Shown here: piece by piece, positions 32,925-41,854 of the stretch
Layout of the letters: the number at the start of each line of letters is the position of its first letter
How positions within the stretch are numbered: position 1 is the stretch's first letter
Source: CAVVYA01 sp964577835
GTDB lineage: Bacteria; Pseudomonadota; Alphaproteobacteria; SMXQ01
Length of the DNA: 64,000 bases
Direction of reading: 5' to 3'
NCBI GenBank assembly: GCA_964577835.1
Contig: CAZOBN010000003.1
Coordinates: 8,441-72,440 of the forward strand
Made by a program: the position numbers and the translations under genes
Notes under the pieces: model-generated
The model's input: the letters and a program-made list of their open reading frames with translations, nothing else
Database searches by the model: none
Told to the model about the DNA's origin: nothing

Positions 32925-33179
32925 CTATTTGTAGCGCAGCTTGAAAAACAGGATCGTCAGCACGAGGACGAGCGTCACCAGATTGGCGAGGATCAGCGGC
33001 AGATCGCGGATCATCGCGCCATAGATCAGCCATAGGACGATGCCGGCCGCGAGAACCAGAAACATCGGCAGGGAGATGTCATGCGTCGACCGGGTGCGCC
33101 ACGTGCGGACCACCTGCGGCACGAACGCGACCGTCGTCAACGTGGCGGCGGCAAGTCCGATGAGAGTGATGGAATTCAT
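32925..33179 (-). CDS. SemiSWEET-type PQ-loop sugar transporter
   Basis: 84 residues from an ATG at 33179. Three membrane helices with the PQ-loop AFVPQVVRTWRTRSTHDIS and LWLIYG mark a SemiSWEET half-transporter, which works as a homodimer for sugar diffusion. The length is exact for the family. It lies upstream of nhaA on the same strand. Confidence 0.88.
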   Translation of the reverse strand: MNSITLIGLAAATLTTVAFVPQVVRTWRTRSTHDISLPMFLVLAAGIVLWLIYGAMIRDLPLILANLVTLVLVLTILFFKLRYK

Positions 33180-33287
33180 GGAAGGAGGTCGCGGCTTACA
33201 ATGTCGTTTGTCTGGTCGGCGATCATCTTGTCGGCGAGAGTGCCGGCGAGGCAAGGGACAATGGCCGGACGATGGCCGTCGATTCGC

Positions 33288-33719
33288 CTAACGGCCACCG
33301 ATGTAGTCGCGCAGGGTCGTCGCCTCGGTCTCCAGTTCCATCAGCCGATGCTTGACCACGTCGCCGATGCTGACGATGCCGCAGAGCCGGCCGTCGCGCA
33401 TGACAGGAAGGTGCCGGATACGCCGGCGCGTCATCTGCCGCATCAGCTCCTCGAGGCTGGTTTCCGGCGTGCAGGTGAACACATGGCGGGTCATGAGGTC
33501 CGCGATGCGCGCACCGAGCAGATCGGTGCCGCGCTCGGCAAGACCGTTGATCAAGTCACGCTCGGACAGCACCCCCTCGATGTCGCCGCGCGAGCTGGTA
33601 ACCACGATGGCGCCGATCCGACGCTCGTTCAACGTGCGGATCGCGTCGGCGATGAGCGCATCCGCGGCCATCGTCACGACATCGGCGCCTTTGTCCTTGA
33701 GGATCTGCATGACTTGCAT
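33288..33719 (-). CDS. CBS-domain protein
   Basis: 143 residues from an ATG at 33719 with GGAGG upstream. Two CBS repeats are present (about residues 8-60 and 75-130): ADALIADAIRTLNERRIGAIVV, then TSLEELMRQMTRRRIRHLPVM. Such pairs bind adenine nucleotides and sense energy state. It is located just after a stand-alone response regulator gene on the same strand, with 147 bp between. Confidence 0.9.
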   Translation of the reverse strand: MQVMQILKDKGADVVTMAADALIADAIRTLNERRIGAIVVTSSRGDIEGVLSERDLINGLAERGTDLLGARIADLMTRHVFTCTPETSLEELMRQMTRRRIRHLPVMRDGRLCGIVSIGDVVKHRLMELETEATTLRDYIGGR

Positions 33720-33866
33720 CGAGCTGCCTCCTTCCAGGCCACACCCGCAACACCGCCGCGACGGTTCGGCCCTCGCGGGCGAGTGCGACCATCGGGGATA
33801 GCCTATACCGGGGATGAGGCAGCGAAAAGCGCGATGATCCGCAAGGAACCGCGGATCTCTGCTCAA

Positions 33867-34259
33867 TCAGCCCAACGCCTTCAGGATGAAGCGGCTCAGG
33901 GTCCGCATCGGCACGGGTTTCTCGAGCACCGCAAAGATGTCCAATTGGGTGGTATTCGCCCGGTACAGCGAAGAGGGATCGCCGGTCATCAGAATGACAC
34001 GGGGCTTGTAATCGAGATCGGCCATCGCCTGGGCGGCGGCGATGCCATCGAGGACCGGCATGCGCACGTCCATGATGACGACCGCCGGCCGCGCGGCGCG
34101 CATGGTTTCCAGCGCCGCCGACCCCTCTTCCTCCTGCAGCACCTCGATGCCGAGGTCGGAAAGGGTTTCGGTGAGTTGGAGACGCTGCAGCGGGTCGTCA
34201 TCTACCACCAGCACAGACCGAGAGGGCTTGGCATTGTGGCTTGCAGCGCGAACGGTCAT
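33867..34259 (-). CDS. single-domain response regulator (receiver)
   Basis: 130 residues from an ATG at 34259 with GGGGAGA upstream. Receiver motifs are complete: acidic pocket VVDDD, phospho-Asp in VIMDVRMPVLDG, Thr in ILMTGD, and Lys in LEKPV. There is no output domain, so it acts through partners. No histidine kinase is adjacent. Confidence 0.92.
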   Translation of the reverse strand: MTVRAASHNAKPSRSVLVVDDDPLQRLQLTETLSDLGIEVLQEEEGSAALETMRAARPAVVIMDVRMPVLDGIAAAQAMADLDYKPRVILMTGDPSSLYRANTTQLDIFAVLEKPVPMRTLSRFILKALG

Positions 34260-34444
34260 CGATTTTTCTCCCCAGGCAACGAGCACAGTATATGGGCAAA
34301 GTTTTCAACAAGGGAACGGACCGTTTTACGTACTCGTCAATGGCAAGTCGCGGCGGATCTCCGTGGAAAAGGGTTGAATGGAACGGCTTGAGCCCTACAC
34401 TGCGCCCTCCACGGGGGACTACAGATTGGTACACGTATCCAGCC

Positions 34445-35539
34445 ATGAAACAGCTCCCTTTTCCGACTTCGCTTCTTTTCGCCATCATGCTCACGGCTGT
34501 CTGCCCCACGAGCGGCGCGGTGGCGGACGACGGCGCGCAGCACCGCGTCACACCAGTCGAGGCAGAGACCGAGAGCCAGGCGGCCACCGCCGAAGCAGCC
34601 CCACACGACGAGGACCGGCGCGGCACCTGGACCTTCGTCGTGGAAAACGACTTGTTCGCCGGCACCGACCGCCACTACACCAATGGCCTCCACCTGAGCT
34701 GGCTATCGGCCTCCGACGACGTGCCGGACTCCGCTCGGGTCGTAGCCTCGTGGCTGCCCTTTCTGCTCGATCCCCAAGGCAAGTGGCGCATCGGCTACAA
34801 TTTCGGCCAGAGCATGTTCACGCCGACCGACACCAAGATCCGCGAAGCGCAGCCGAACGACCGGCCCTGGGCCGGCTATCTCTACGGCGGCGTCGCGCTG
34901 CTCTCCGAGACGCCGCGCACCCTCGAAACGCTCGAGCTCGACGTCGGCGTGGTCGGCCCCGCCTCGTTCGCCGAGCAGTCGCAGAAGACATGGCATGAGC
35001 TGATCGGCGTCTCCAACCCGGAAGGCTGGAACAATCAGATCAAGAACGAGCCGACCGTGGCGCTGATCTACGAACGGAAATGGCGCGAGGAGCTCTGGCG
35101 TTTCGCCGTTCCCGACAGCGATCTCGGCATCGATGTCACGCCCCATGTCGGCGCGACACTCGGCAATGTCTTCACCTATGCGGCGACCGGCCTCGGATTT
35201 CGCATCGGCGAGGATCTGCCGGCCGACTTCGGACCGCCACGGATCCGGCCCAGCCTGCCCGGCTCGGGCTTCTTCGAGCTCGACGATCGCTTCGGATGGT
35301 ATTTTTTCGCCTCGGCCGAAGGGCGCGCGGTCGCCCGCAACATCTTCCTGGACGGCAATACCTTCACCGACAGCGCCAGCGTCGACAAGCTGCCGTTCGT
35401 CGCGGATATGCAGGTCGGCCTGGCCTTCATGGTGGACCAGGCACGCATCGGTATCGCGCAGGTCTACCGCACGCGCGAGTTCCGCACGCAGAATGCGCCC
35501 GACCGCTTCGGCGTCGTCAGCCTGTCGTTGAAATTCTGA
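34445..35539 (+). CDS. LpxR-family outer-membrane lipid A deacylase (DUF2219)
   Basis: 364 residues from an ATG at 34445. The signal peptide (LFAIMLTAVCPTSGAVAD) and an acidic linker lead into a beta-barrel. LpxR hallmarks are FVVENDLFAGTDRHYTNG, with the catalytic Asn-Asp pair, and KTWHELIGVSNPEGWNNQ with the catalytic His. The protein ends in the barrel-closing VVSLSLKF. LpxR removes the 3'-acyloxyacyl chains of lipid A at the outer membrane, modulating surface charge and host recognition. It is a single gene with no lipid A genes near. Confidence 0.88.
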   Translation: MKQLPFPTSLLFAIMLTAVCPTSGAVADDGAQHRVTPVEAETESQAATAEAAPHDEDRRGTWTFVVENDLFAGTDRHYTNGLHLSWLSASDDVPDSARVVASWLPFLLDPQGKWRIGYNFGQSMFTPTDTKIREAQPNDRPWAGYLYGGVALLSETPRTLETLELDVGVVGPASFAEQSQKTWHELIGVSNPEGWNNQIKNEPTVALIYERKWREELWRFAVPDSDLGIDVTPHVGATLGNVFTYAATGLGFRIGEDLPADFGPPRIRPSLPGSGFFELDDRFGWYFFASAEGRAVARNIFLDGNTFTDSASVDKLPFVADMQVGLAFMVDQARIGIAQVYRTREFRTQNAPDRFGVVSLSLKF

Positions 35540-35554
35540 CGGATGAGCGCCGGG

Positions 35555-35956
35555 TCAGTGGGCGGCGACCACGATTTTCACCAGGCGGTCGGATGCGCGC
35601 TCTTTGGCGCTTTGCGCGATCGCGGCGCGGAAGACTTCCGCGGTGTGCGCATCGGGCACCGTCACCGTGTGCGGCAGCCCGGTGACCGCTACCCTGGCAC
35701 AGGCCGGCGACAGACGCATGAGCGCGAGGGCGACGAGCGCAGCCTGGGCAGGAATGAGCGCGGCGGGGTCGATCTGCGCCTCGGGCTGCCGATCATAGCC
35801 GTCAACAAAGCCGAACTCCGCCAATGCGGCCAGCGCTTGTTGCGCCTTTTCCTTGGCTGTCCCCCGCGCCCGCGCCGCCAGCAACACCTTGGCGAACGCG
35901 CTTTTCATCTTCTGGCGGATGACGACGCTCTTGTTTTCTGTGATGTCGGTTCTCAT
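35555..35956 (-). CDS. hypothetical protein
   Basis: 133 residues, soluble, Ala-rich helical. It opens with a Lys-rich helix (RQKMKSAFAKVLLAARARG) and has a late PHTVTVPDAHTAEVFRAAIAQS segment. No family is recognised. It is convergent with the LpxR-type gene (15 bp apart). Codon use looks normal for the replicon. Confidence 0.6.
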   Translation of the reverse strand: MRTDITENKSVVIRQKMKSAFAKVLLAARARGTAKEKAQQALAALAEFGFVDGYDRQPEAQIDPAALIPAQAALVALALMRLSPACARVAVTGLPHTVTVPDAHTAEVFRAAIAQSAKERASDRLVKIVVAAH

Positions 35957-36142
35957 CGACTACTCCCCTGATGTCGTCGGGCCAAGCTTACCCGCAGATC
36001 ATTAGCAAGGAAATGTTACAGAAAAGCGGCTACATTCAGTATGTGTAGGATGAATATGACACAACTCGTTGCGGAATGCAGCGGTCGCCTCGCGGTTGTA
36101 AAGTCCGCCGGGTGAGCAGCTCGCGTGGCGAAAGGACACGGC

Positions 36143-36625
36143 ATGCCACAGGATGAGAAGCGGATTGCGATCGCCGCCGAGGCGGCGCCACCGCGCACCA
36201 AGCCCTCCAACTATCCGGAACCATTCTTTTCCCGCATGGCCGGGCGCTTGAAGCGGCCGCTCGGGGATCTGTTCGGTTTGAGCAACTTCGGCGTCAATCT
36301 CACCAGACTCTCGCCCGGCGGACAATCGGCCCTGCGCCACGCCCATACCCGCCAGGACGAGTTCATCTATGTCTTGGAGGGCGAGCCGACGCTGATCACC
36401 GACGCGGGCGAGACGATCCTGCGACCCGGCATGTGCGCCGGTTTTAAGGCGGGAACGGGCGACGGGCATCATTTGATCAACCGCACAGATCGGGACGTGG
36501 TCTATCTCGAGATCGGCGATCGCACGGCGGGCGATACCGGTAGTTACCCTGACGACGACATCCAGGCGACGCTGGACAGCAGCGGAAAATGGGCCTTCAC
36601 CCACAAGGACGGCCGCGCCTATTGA
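36143..36625 (+). CDS. single-cupin protein
   Basis: 160 residues from an ATG at 36143 with AAAGGA upstream. One cupin barrel: RHAHTRQDEFIYVLEGEPTL supplies the H-x-H...E set, and GMCAGFKAGTGDGHHLINRT the final His. DRDVVYLEIGDRTAGD follows. This type is common among sugar-phosphate isomerase-like or regulatory cupins. The function is open. Confidence 0.82.
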   Translation: MPQDEKRIAIAAEAAPPRTKPSNYPEPFFSRMAGRLKRPLGDLFGLSNFGVNLTRLSPGGQSALRHAHTRQDEFIYVLEGEPTLITDAGETILRPGMCAGFKAGTGDGHHLINRTDRDVVYLEIGDRTAGDTGSYPDDDIQATLDSSGKWAFTHKDGRAY

Positions 36626-36756
36626 AGCCATGGTTGACGTGCGTCGGCACGGCCTTGCGCGGCGCGCCGTTCCATGCACAATGCGCCGCCTGATTTATCT
36701 GCCCCTGATCTGGCCGCCAGCCGGCCGTCCCTCACTGGTCCGAAAGGAAACCAGCC

Positions 36757-37248
36757 ATGTCCGCCAAAAGCACCGGCGCGTCCGACGACGTGCGCGAAAA
36801 CTTCCTCCATCTCTATCTCGATAGCGGCCGCGTCGTGATCCAACTGCGCCCGGACCTCGCCCCCACCCACGTGGAGCGCATCAAGCAACTGACGCGCGAT
36901 GGGTTCTACGACGGCATCGTCTTCCATCGCGTCATCGACGGCTTCATGGCCCAGACCGGCGACCCGACCGGCACCGGCACGGGCGGCTCGGGCCAGAAGC
37001 TCAAGGCCGAGTTCACCCGCACGCCATTCAAGCGCGGCACCGTCGGCATGGCGCGCTCGCAGAACCCGAACAGCGGCGACAGCCAGTTCTTCATCTGCTT
37101 CGCCGATGCCCGCTTCCTCGACGGTCAATACACCGTGTGGGGCGAGGTCACCGAAGGCATGGAGTTGGTCGACGGCATCGCCCAGGGCGAGCCGCCGGAG
37201 GATCCGGATAAGATCGTCCGCATGGTCGTCGCCGCGGACGACAAATAA
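36757..37248 (+). CDS. peptidyl-prolyl cis-trans isomerase, cyclophilin type
   Basis: 163 residues without a signal peptide, so cytoplasmic. The active-site signature FHRVIDGFMAQTGDPTGTGTGG and the NSGDSQFFICF and LDGQYTVWGEV motifs are intact. It speeds folding at X-Pro bonds. It is followed 71 bp later by gapR. Confidence 0.95.
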   Translation: MSAKSTGASDDVRENFLHLYLDSGRVVIQLRPDLAPTHVERIKQLTRDGFYDGIVFHRVIDGFMAQTGDPTGTGTGGSGQKLKAEFTRTPFKRGTVGMARSQNPNSGDSQFFICFADARFLDGQYTVWGEVTEGMELVDGIAQGEPPEDPDKIVRMVVAADDK

Positions 37249-37319
37249 GCACGAGACGATCGGCGAGCGCGGCATACCTGATCCGCCGCGCCGTCCTCAA
37301 TTCCCAGGAGTTGCGAATT

Positions 37320-37607
37320 ATGGCCACTGCCAAAACCCAGCAGGTCAAGACCGGCGGCGTCGCCGCCGACCAGCTGCGAAGCTTCATCGAGCGCATCGAG
37401 CGGCTCGACGAGGAAAAGGCGACGCTCGCCAACGACATCAAGGAGGTCTTCGCCGAAGCCAAGATGAACGGATTCGACACGCCGGCGATGCGCCAAATCC
37501 TCAAGCTGCGCAAGATGGACCATTCGGACCGCCAGGAGCGCGAGGCCATCCTGGATCTCTATATGCGCGCGCTCGGCATGGACGACGACCGCGGCGCGGA
37601 GGAGTAG
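37320..37607 (+). CDS. gapR: GapR-like DUF2312 nucleoid protein
   Basis: 95 residues from an ATG at 37320 with AGGAG upstream. The DUF2312 pattern is clear: LRSFIERIERLDEEKATLANDIKEVFAEAKMNGFDTPAMRQILKL. In Caulobacter, GapR binds overtwisted DNA ahead of polymerases and supports replication. It is a conserved alphaproteobacterial protein and a good lineage marker here. Confidence 0.92.
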   Translation: MATAKTQQVKTGGVAADQLRSFIERIERLDEEKATLANDIKEVFAEAKMNGFDTPAMRQILKLRKMDHSDRQEREAILDLYMRALGMDDDRGAEE

Positions 37608-37641
37608 GCGGCTCGACGCCGACGACAACCAGTCCTAGTTT

Positions 37642-37816
37642 CTCGTCATGCCCCGGCTTGTCCCACGGCTGTCCGGTTGAGCATCCAAGTTTTCCAGAAA
37701 AAACGCGGACAGCATGACATTCGATGGTGAATTCGCAGAGGACGGACACCGATCGTCACAGTCACAAGCGACGGCTTGACGTGGATGGCCCGACTGAATC
37801 GGGCCATGACGATTTT
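37642..37816. repeat. intergenic palindromic repeat (GGGGC/GCCC type), copy 2, composite
   Basis: CGTCATGCCCCGGCTTGTCC at the left and GTGGATGGCCCGA...TCGGGCCATGACG at the right match the two halves of copy 1 at 25667. About 120 bp of unrelated sequence lies between the halves, so it looks expanded. No gene is visible in 37608-37981. Confidence 0.65.
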
Positions 37817-37873
37817 TTTCGTCGCGCGCATCGTCGGGCTGGTGGCGGCCGTCTTAACAGCCGATTCCAGGTG

Positions 37874-37978
37874 CTAGAGCATGATCCGTTTCAGTGGAAT
37901 CGGATCATGCTCTCGAGTCTTGATTTAATCGCGTTTTCTACGCCGAACCGGTTTCCACTTCGGCGGAAAACGCTCTAG
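37874..37978. repeat. 105-bp palindromic element, copy C (MITE-like)
   Basis: CTAG ends, GAGCATGATCC...GGATCATGCTC and GCGTTTTC...GAAAACGC palindromes, and the same length as copies A and B. It ends 3 bp before the stop of the DUF488 gene. Confidence 0.92.
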
Positions 37979-37981
37979 GGC

Positions 37982-38536
37982 CTACAGCCCCGGCAGCCGC
38001 GGCGCTGCGGGGTTTTCCGGATAGAGCAGAGCGCCGTTCTCGCTCCGCACCGCGTTCTCGGCGATGCGCGCCGGCTCGGTCTTGCCCGCCGCCAGGATGT
38101 GAACCACCTCGTTGCCGTCGGCCAGCAGATAGTCGGCGATGATGCGTCGGTGGCATTTCCACCACAGCGCTTCCGCGCACATGATGGCCGGCCGGCGGAT
38201 CGCGGCGATCCGTTCCAGCTCGGCAAGCGCCGCGCGGAACGGCGGCGTCAGGGCATAGTCGGCGTAGTTGCGGAATCCCGCATGCGTCCAGAACGAATTG
38301 GGCGAGGGCCCCTCTTGCTGCTTGCCGCGCCGGCCGCCGAGCGCCTTGTCGTTGCTGTAGGCGATGCCGGCGTCCGGCAGCGCGGCCGCCAGATGTTCCA
38401 TATTGAACTGCGGGTTCCGGCGCGAGCGCGGTATGGTCCGCACATCGAGCAGCATATCCACGCCCCGTTCGCGCAGCATGGCGATCAGTTCGTCGAGGCT
38501 GCGCGTCGAATGGCCAATGGTGAAGATCGTCGGCAT
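37982..38536 (-). CDS. DUF488 protein
   Basis: 184 residues. Typical opening TIFTIGHSTRSLDELIAMLRERGVDMLLDVR, then NPQFNMEHLAAAL, and CAEALWWKCHRRIIADYLL with its Cys-x(n)-CHR signature. The biochemical role is unknown. Its C terminus lies against repeat copy C, which may have trimmed or replaced the end. Confidence 0.9.
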   Translation of the reverse strand: MPTIFTIGHSTRSLDELIAMLRERGVDMLLDVRTIPRSRRNPQFNMEHLAAALPDAGIAYSNDKALGGRRGKQQEGPSPNSFWTHAGFRNYADYALTPPFRAALAELERIAAIRRPAIMCAEALWWKCHRRIIADYLLADGNEVVHILAAGKTEPARIAENAVRSENGALLYPENPAAPRLPGL

Positions 38537-38582
38537 GCCGATCAGATAAGCACGATGGGCGCAGGCTGCCAGTCCGCGTCTT

Positions 38583-39992
38583 TCAGCCCGGCAGCCGCAG
38601 GGTGAAGATAACCGCGCCGACAGCCGCGCTGACGGCCAGCACCGTCAGCATGCGGATATGGAAAACCAGCATGGCGACGATCGCCGCAGCCGAGAGCGCG
38701 AGCGCGAAAGGATCGAGCGTCGCCCACGCCGGCCAGTGCAGCTTGAGACCGTGGGTCTCGATCGTGTCGACCCGGGCGAACAGCACGTGCAGCGCGAACC
38801 ATACGGTCAGGTTCAGCATGACGCCGACCACGGCGGCGGTGATGGTGGTCAGCGCCGCCGCCAGCGCGTTGTTGCCGCGCAGGGCCTCGATATAGGGCGC
38901 GCCGAGGAAGATCCACAGGAAGCAGGGCACGAAGGTGACCCAGGTGGTGAGCGCAGCGCCGAGCACGCCCGCCATCATCGGGTCGAGCGTGCCCGGGTTG
39001 CGGAAAGCGCCCATGAAACCGACGAACTGCAGCACCAGGATGAGCGGCCCGGGCGTGGTCTCGGCGAGACCCAAGCCGTCGAGCATTTCGCCCGGCTGCA
39101 GCCAGCCGTGGGTGTTCACCGCCTCCTGCGCCACATAGGCGAGCACGGCATAGGCGCCGCCGAAGGTGACCACCGCCATTTTGCTGAAGAACAGGCCCTC
39201 GGCGACATAGATGCTGTTCCAACCGGCCCAAACCGCGACGGCGGAAATCGGCGCGAACCACAACACCAGGCAGATCCCCAGCACGCGCATGGCGCGCCCC
39301 AGACTGGGGCGGGTGTGGTCGAGCGTGCCGTCGGCGAGCGCCGCGTCGAGCGCGGGCGTAGCCTCCGTCTTGCCGCCGTGGCTCTGGGCGAGGCCGAAGA
39401 CACGCGGCCAAAGCCGGCCGCCGACCAGGCCGACGAGCGCGGCGCCGAGCACGATGATGGGAAAATCCACGTCGAAGGCGAAGATGCCGAGGAAGGCCGC
39501 GGCGGCGATGAGATACATCCAGACGTTCTTCAGCGCGCGTCTGCTGATCCGCAACAGCGCCTCGACCACGACCGCGAGCACGGCAGCCTTCACGCCGAAG
39601 AAAATCGCCTGGACCAGGGTGAGGTCATGGAAGCCGGCATAGAGAATGCTCAAGCCCAGAATGACCAGCGCGCCCGGCACCACGAACAGGATGCCGGCGG
39701 CCAGGCCGCCCGCCGTGCGATGCAGCAGCCAGCCGATATAGGTGGCGAGTTGCTGCGCCTCGGGACCCGGCAGCAGCATGCAATAGTTGAGCGCATGGAG
39801 AAAGCGGCTCTCGCCGATCCAGCGCTTCTCGTCGACCAGGATGCGGTGCATGAGGGCGATCTGCCCGGCCGGACCGCCGAAGCTCAGCAGGCCGATCTTG
39901 AGCCAGACGCGAAAGGCCTCCGCGAAGCTGACGCCATGACCTTGCGCCTGGGCGGTTTCGTTCGCGGCTGCGGCGCCCAGGTTCTCTGGCAT
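38583..39992 (-). CDS. chrA: chromate transporter ChrA family (long-chain, two-domain)
   Basis: 469 residues from an ATG at 39992. Two CHR domains are present: IGLLSFGGPAGQIALMHRILVDEKRWI with LLPGPEAQQLATYIGW in the first, and AVVTFGGAYAVLAYVAQEAV with TPGPLILVLQFVGFMGAFR in the second. There are about 10-12 membrane helices. It exports chromate, or sulphate-like anions, in some members. It lies 46 bp upstream of the DUF488 gene. Confidence 0.93.
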   Translation of the reverse strand: MPENLGAAAANETAQAQGHGVSFAEAFRVWLKIGLLSFGGPAGQIALMHRILVDEKRWIGESRFLHALNYCMLLPGPEAQQLATYIGWLLHRTAGGLAAGILFVVPGALVILGLSILYAGFHDLTLVQAIFFGVKAAVLAVVVEALLRISRRALKNVWMYLIAAAAFLGIFAFDVDFPIIVLGAALVGLVGGRLWPRVFGLAQSHGGKTEATPALDAALADGTLDHTRPSLGRAMRVLGICLVLWFAPISAVAVWAGWNSIYVAEGLFFSKMAVVTFGGAYAVLAYVAQEAVNTHGWLQPGEMLDGLGLAETTPGPLILVLQFVGFMGAFRNPGTLDPMMAGVLGAALTTWVTFVPCFLWIFLGAPYIEALRGNNALAAALTTITAAVVGVMLNLTVWFALHVLFARVDTIETHGLKLHWPAWATLDPFALALSAAAIVAMLVFHIRMLTVLAVSAAVGAVIFTLRLPG

Positions 39993-40259
39993 GGCTTCAA
40001 CCCGCTTGATGGCGACGCGATGAAAAGACCGGTGAACCGGCAAGCGCCGGGACCAAGCCGATCGCGCGTGTTGCAAATGGAGCGACAAGCCGCAAGGCAC
40101 CCTCCCCTATGAACGAGGCAAGGGCAGCGCTTGGACAGGGCGTCTTGGGATACCGGGCGTCTGCCGAGCCCGACGAAGCAATCTACAAGTTGACCTCGAC
40201 AATGCCAAGGCCAATACAACTATGATATTTTCCCGAAGTGACCGTCGACGGTGATCGCC

Positions 40260-41498
40260 TCAGTTTCGCTGACTGTTCCGCGCAACTCTCTCCGCATTAT
40301 GCTGGATGCTGTCACTGATCAGGCGCAAACTTTCACCGTTAACCTGAAATCTGTTACTCAATTCGGTGGCGATTCGTTGTGCTCCCGATGAAACAGCCTC
40401 AGCAATTTGATTGACTCGGCGGGGTGTTGCAGAAGGTGACAATCCAACACTGGACGCGAAGCGTTCCCAATGACGCTTATGCAAGTGTTCAGCGCGGCTC
40501 TTATCAGCGATCTTCATCGCAAGGTTTCGAGTGATGTTCTGATATATGAGCGCGGTCATGAGATCGTATGCCGGGGCCAATCGAGGTCCGTCATCGGTCA
40601 GCATGAGGGAGTAGTTTTTGCCATGGCGGTCGGTATCGCCTATGCAACATGAAAAAACGATAAGATCCAAAAGGTGGAGTCGATCACGAGCACGCTGTTT
40701 CGAGTGCTCGTCAATGACGCTGAATAAATTTGCGAACCCCGGCCATCCTCCCGACTCATGTTTATTCGTTGGATAGATAGAGAGGGCCTGACAGAAGTCT
40801 TCTTGATGATCCCTGTGCACCTTCCTATCGGCAGATAAGTGCCGATCATAGCGCTCCACGAGCAGATATTTTTTGTCTAAGGCGGTCGCCATTGTCGTAG
40901 AAGCTGTCGGCAAACCAACATGCGCCGCTAAATGCATGCAGAAAAGCTCATTCTCTACCGTGGCATGGAGACGGTCACTCGCCGGTTTTAGTATATGTGT
41001 GGATGCGGCGCCGTTGAGGGGCAGCAGGATGTTGCCATCGAAAACTGCGACGGTCAGTTTCGACTGAGCGCCTGCCAGAGACATGGTTACGCCTCCCTCG
41101 CCAATCAGCAAGGGGCGGTCGGGAAGTTGAGCTATGGCTTGCGCGAGTTGAACGTCGTCCAGTTTGCGATATTGAGCATCATTGGTTGATTCAGAGGCAC
41201 CAATAGATAGCGCGCCAGCGGTTTCACGACCGATTTTCTCAAGGAGGCCGTAGACGTCCCCCTGGCTGCGTCCCAGAAGGCGTCCAATCACCTCCAACTG
41301 CCGTTCCTCGGGTAAGAGGTTTGCAAACCAGGGGGTTGCGACTGAGTTCTCGAACTCTCCCTCGCGCAGTGGCATGCTGACGGATATTGCAAAGGAGTTC
41401 TTTTGACTCAACCATTCCGGCGAGTAAGCAAATGTGAGGCCAACTTTGTCTCGCGTGATATGGCCGACAAGTTGGTCTTCATAGAAGACAGGCAGCAT
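40260..41498 (-). CDS. hipA: HipA-type Ser/Thr kinase toxin
   Basis: 412 residues. Kinase motifs are intact: the P-loop VTMSLAGAQSKLTVA, where Ser140 matches the autophosphorylated Ser150 of E. coli HipA; ERYDR (215-219); catalytic IGDTDRHGKN with Asp290; and the metal-binding PAYDLMT (309-315). HipA phosphorylates glutamyl-tRNA synthetase or related targets to cause dormancy. The start is 2 bp after the hipB stop, implying coupled translation. The region is visibly more AT-rich than its neighbours, a sign of transfer. Confidence 0.93.
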   Translation of the reverse strand: MLPVFYEDQLVGHITRDKVGLTFAYSPEWLSQKNSFAISVSMPLREGEFENSVATPWFANLLPEERQLEVIGRLLGRSQGDVYGLLEKIGRETAGALSIGASESTNDAQYRKLDDVQLAQAIAQLPDRPLLIGEGGVTMSLAGAQSKLTVAVFDGNILLPLNGAASTHILKPASDRLHATVENELFCMHLAAHVGLPTASTTMATALDKKYLLVERYDRHLSADRKVHRDHQEDFCQALSIYPTNKHESGGWPGFANLFSVIDEHSKQRARDRLHLLDLIVFSCCIGDTDRHGKNYSLMLTDDGPRLAPAYDLMTALIYQNITRNLAMKIADKSRAEHLHKRHWERFASSVGLSPSATPRRVNQIAEAVSSGAQRIATELSNRFQVNGESLRLISDSIQHNAERVARNSQRN

Positions 41499-41500
41499 TT

Positions 41501-41710
41501 CTATGGCCTATCAGTCAGGCCGATATACAGACCGAGCGAGGTCGCCACCCGAAAAGCCAACCCCAGACGGACTGTTTCCTTACCGGCTTCCAAATCGACG
41601 ATGAAGCGCTCTCCGGTGCCTACCGAGAGGGCCAATTCCTTCTGGGTCAATCCAGCTCTGCGCCGAGCCTCTCGGACAGACGACCCAAAATCTCGCGCGT
41701 CTTTTATCAT
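41501..41710 (-). CDS. hipB: HipB-type XRE antitoxin
   Basis: 69 residues from an ATG at 41710. A compact helix-turn-helix fills most of the protein: FGSSVREARRRAGLTQKELA, then SVGTGERFIVDLEAGKETVR. It binds HipA and represses the operon through the three operators upstream. Longer in-frame starts exist but would run through the first operator. Confidence 0.92.
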   Translation of the reverse strand: MIKDARDFGSSVREARRRAGLTQKELALSVGTGERFIVDLEAGKETVRLGLAFRVATSLGLYIGLTDRP

Positions 41711-41724
41711 CCTAGCCAACCTCA

Positions 41725-41844
41725 ATCTTACTGATCGGTAAGATATAAGATTGGAATGGCTACTTGCAAGGTTAAACTTACCGATCGGGTTGTTCTCCAT
41801 TAAACGGGCGTTAAAAAAGCCAAATTCTTACCGTTCGGTAAGAT
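41725..41844. promoter_or_regulatory. three HipB operators spaced exactly 50 bp apart
   Basis: CTTAC-TGATCG-GTAAG (41727-41742), CTTAC-CGATCG-GGTTG (41777-41792, right half degenerate) and CTTAC-CGTTCG-GTAAG (41827-41842) have centres at 41734.5, 41784.5 and 41834.5. The outer two extend to ATCTTAC...GTAAGAT-like palindromes. The AT-rich DNA between them should hold the hipBA promoter. Confidence 0.8.
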
Positions 41845-41854
41845 GCGCGGACAC

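Noticed and set aside
41725..41844. CRISPR-like repeats spaced 50 bp
   Set aside because: Units are 16-20 bp palindromes directly upstream of hipB, and the pattern is that of operators.
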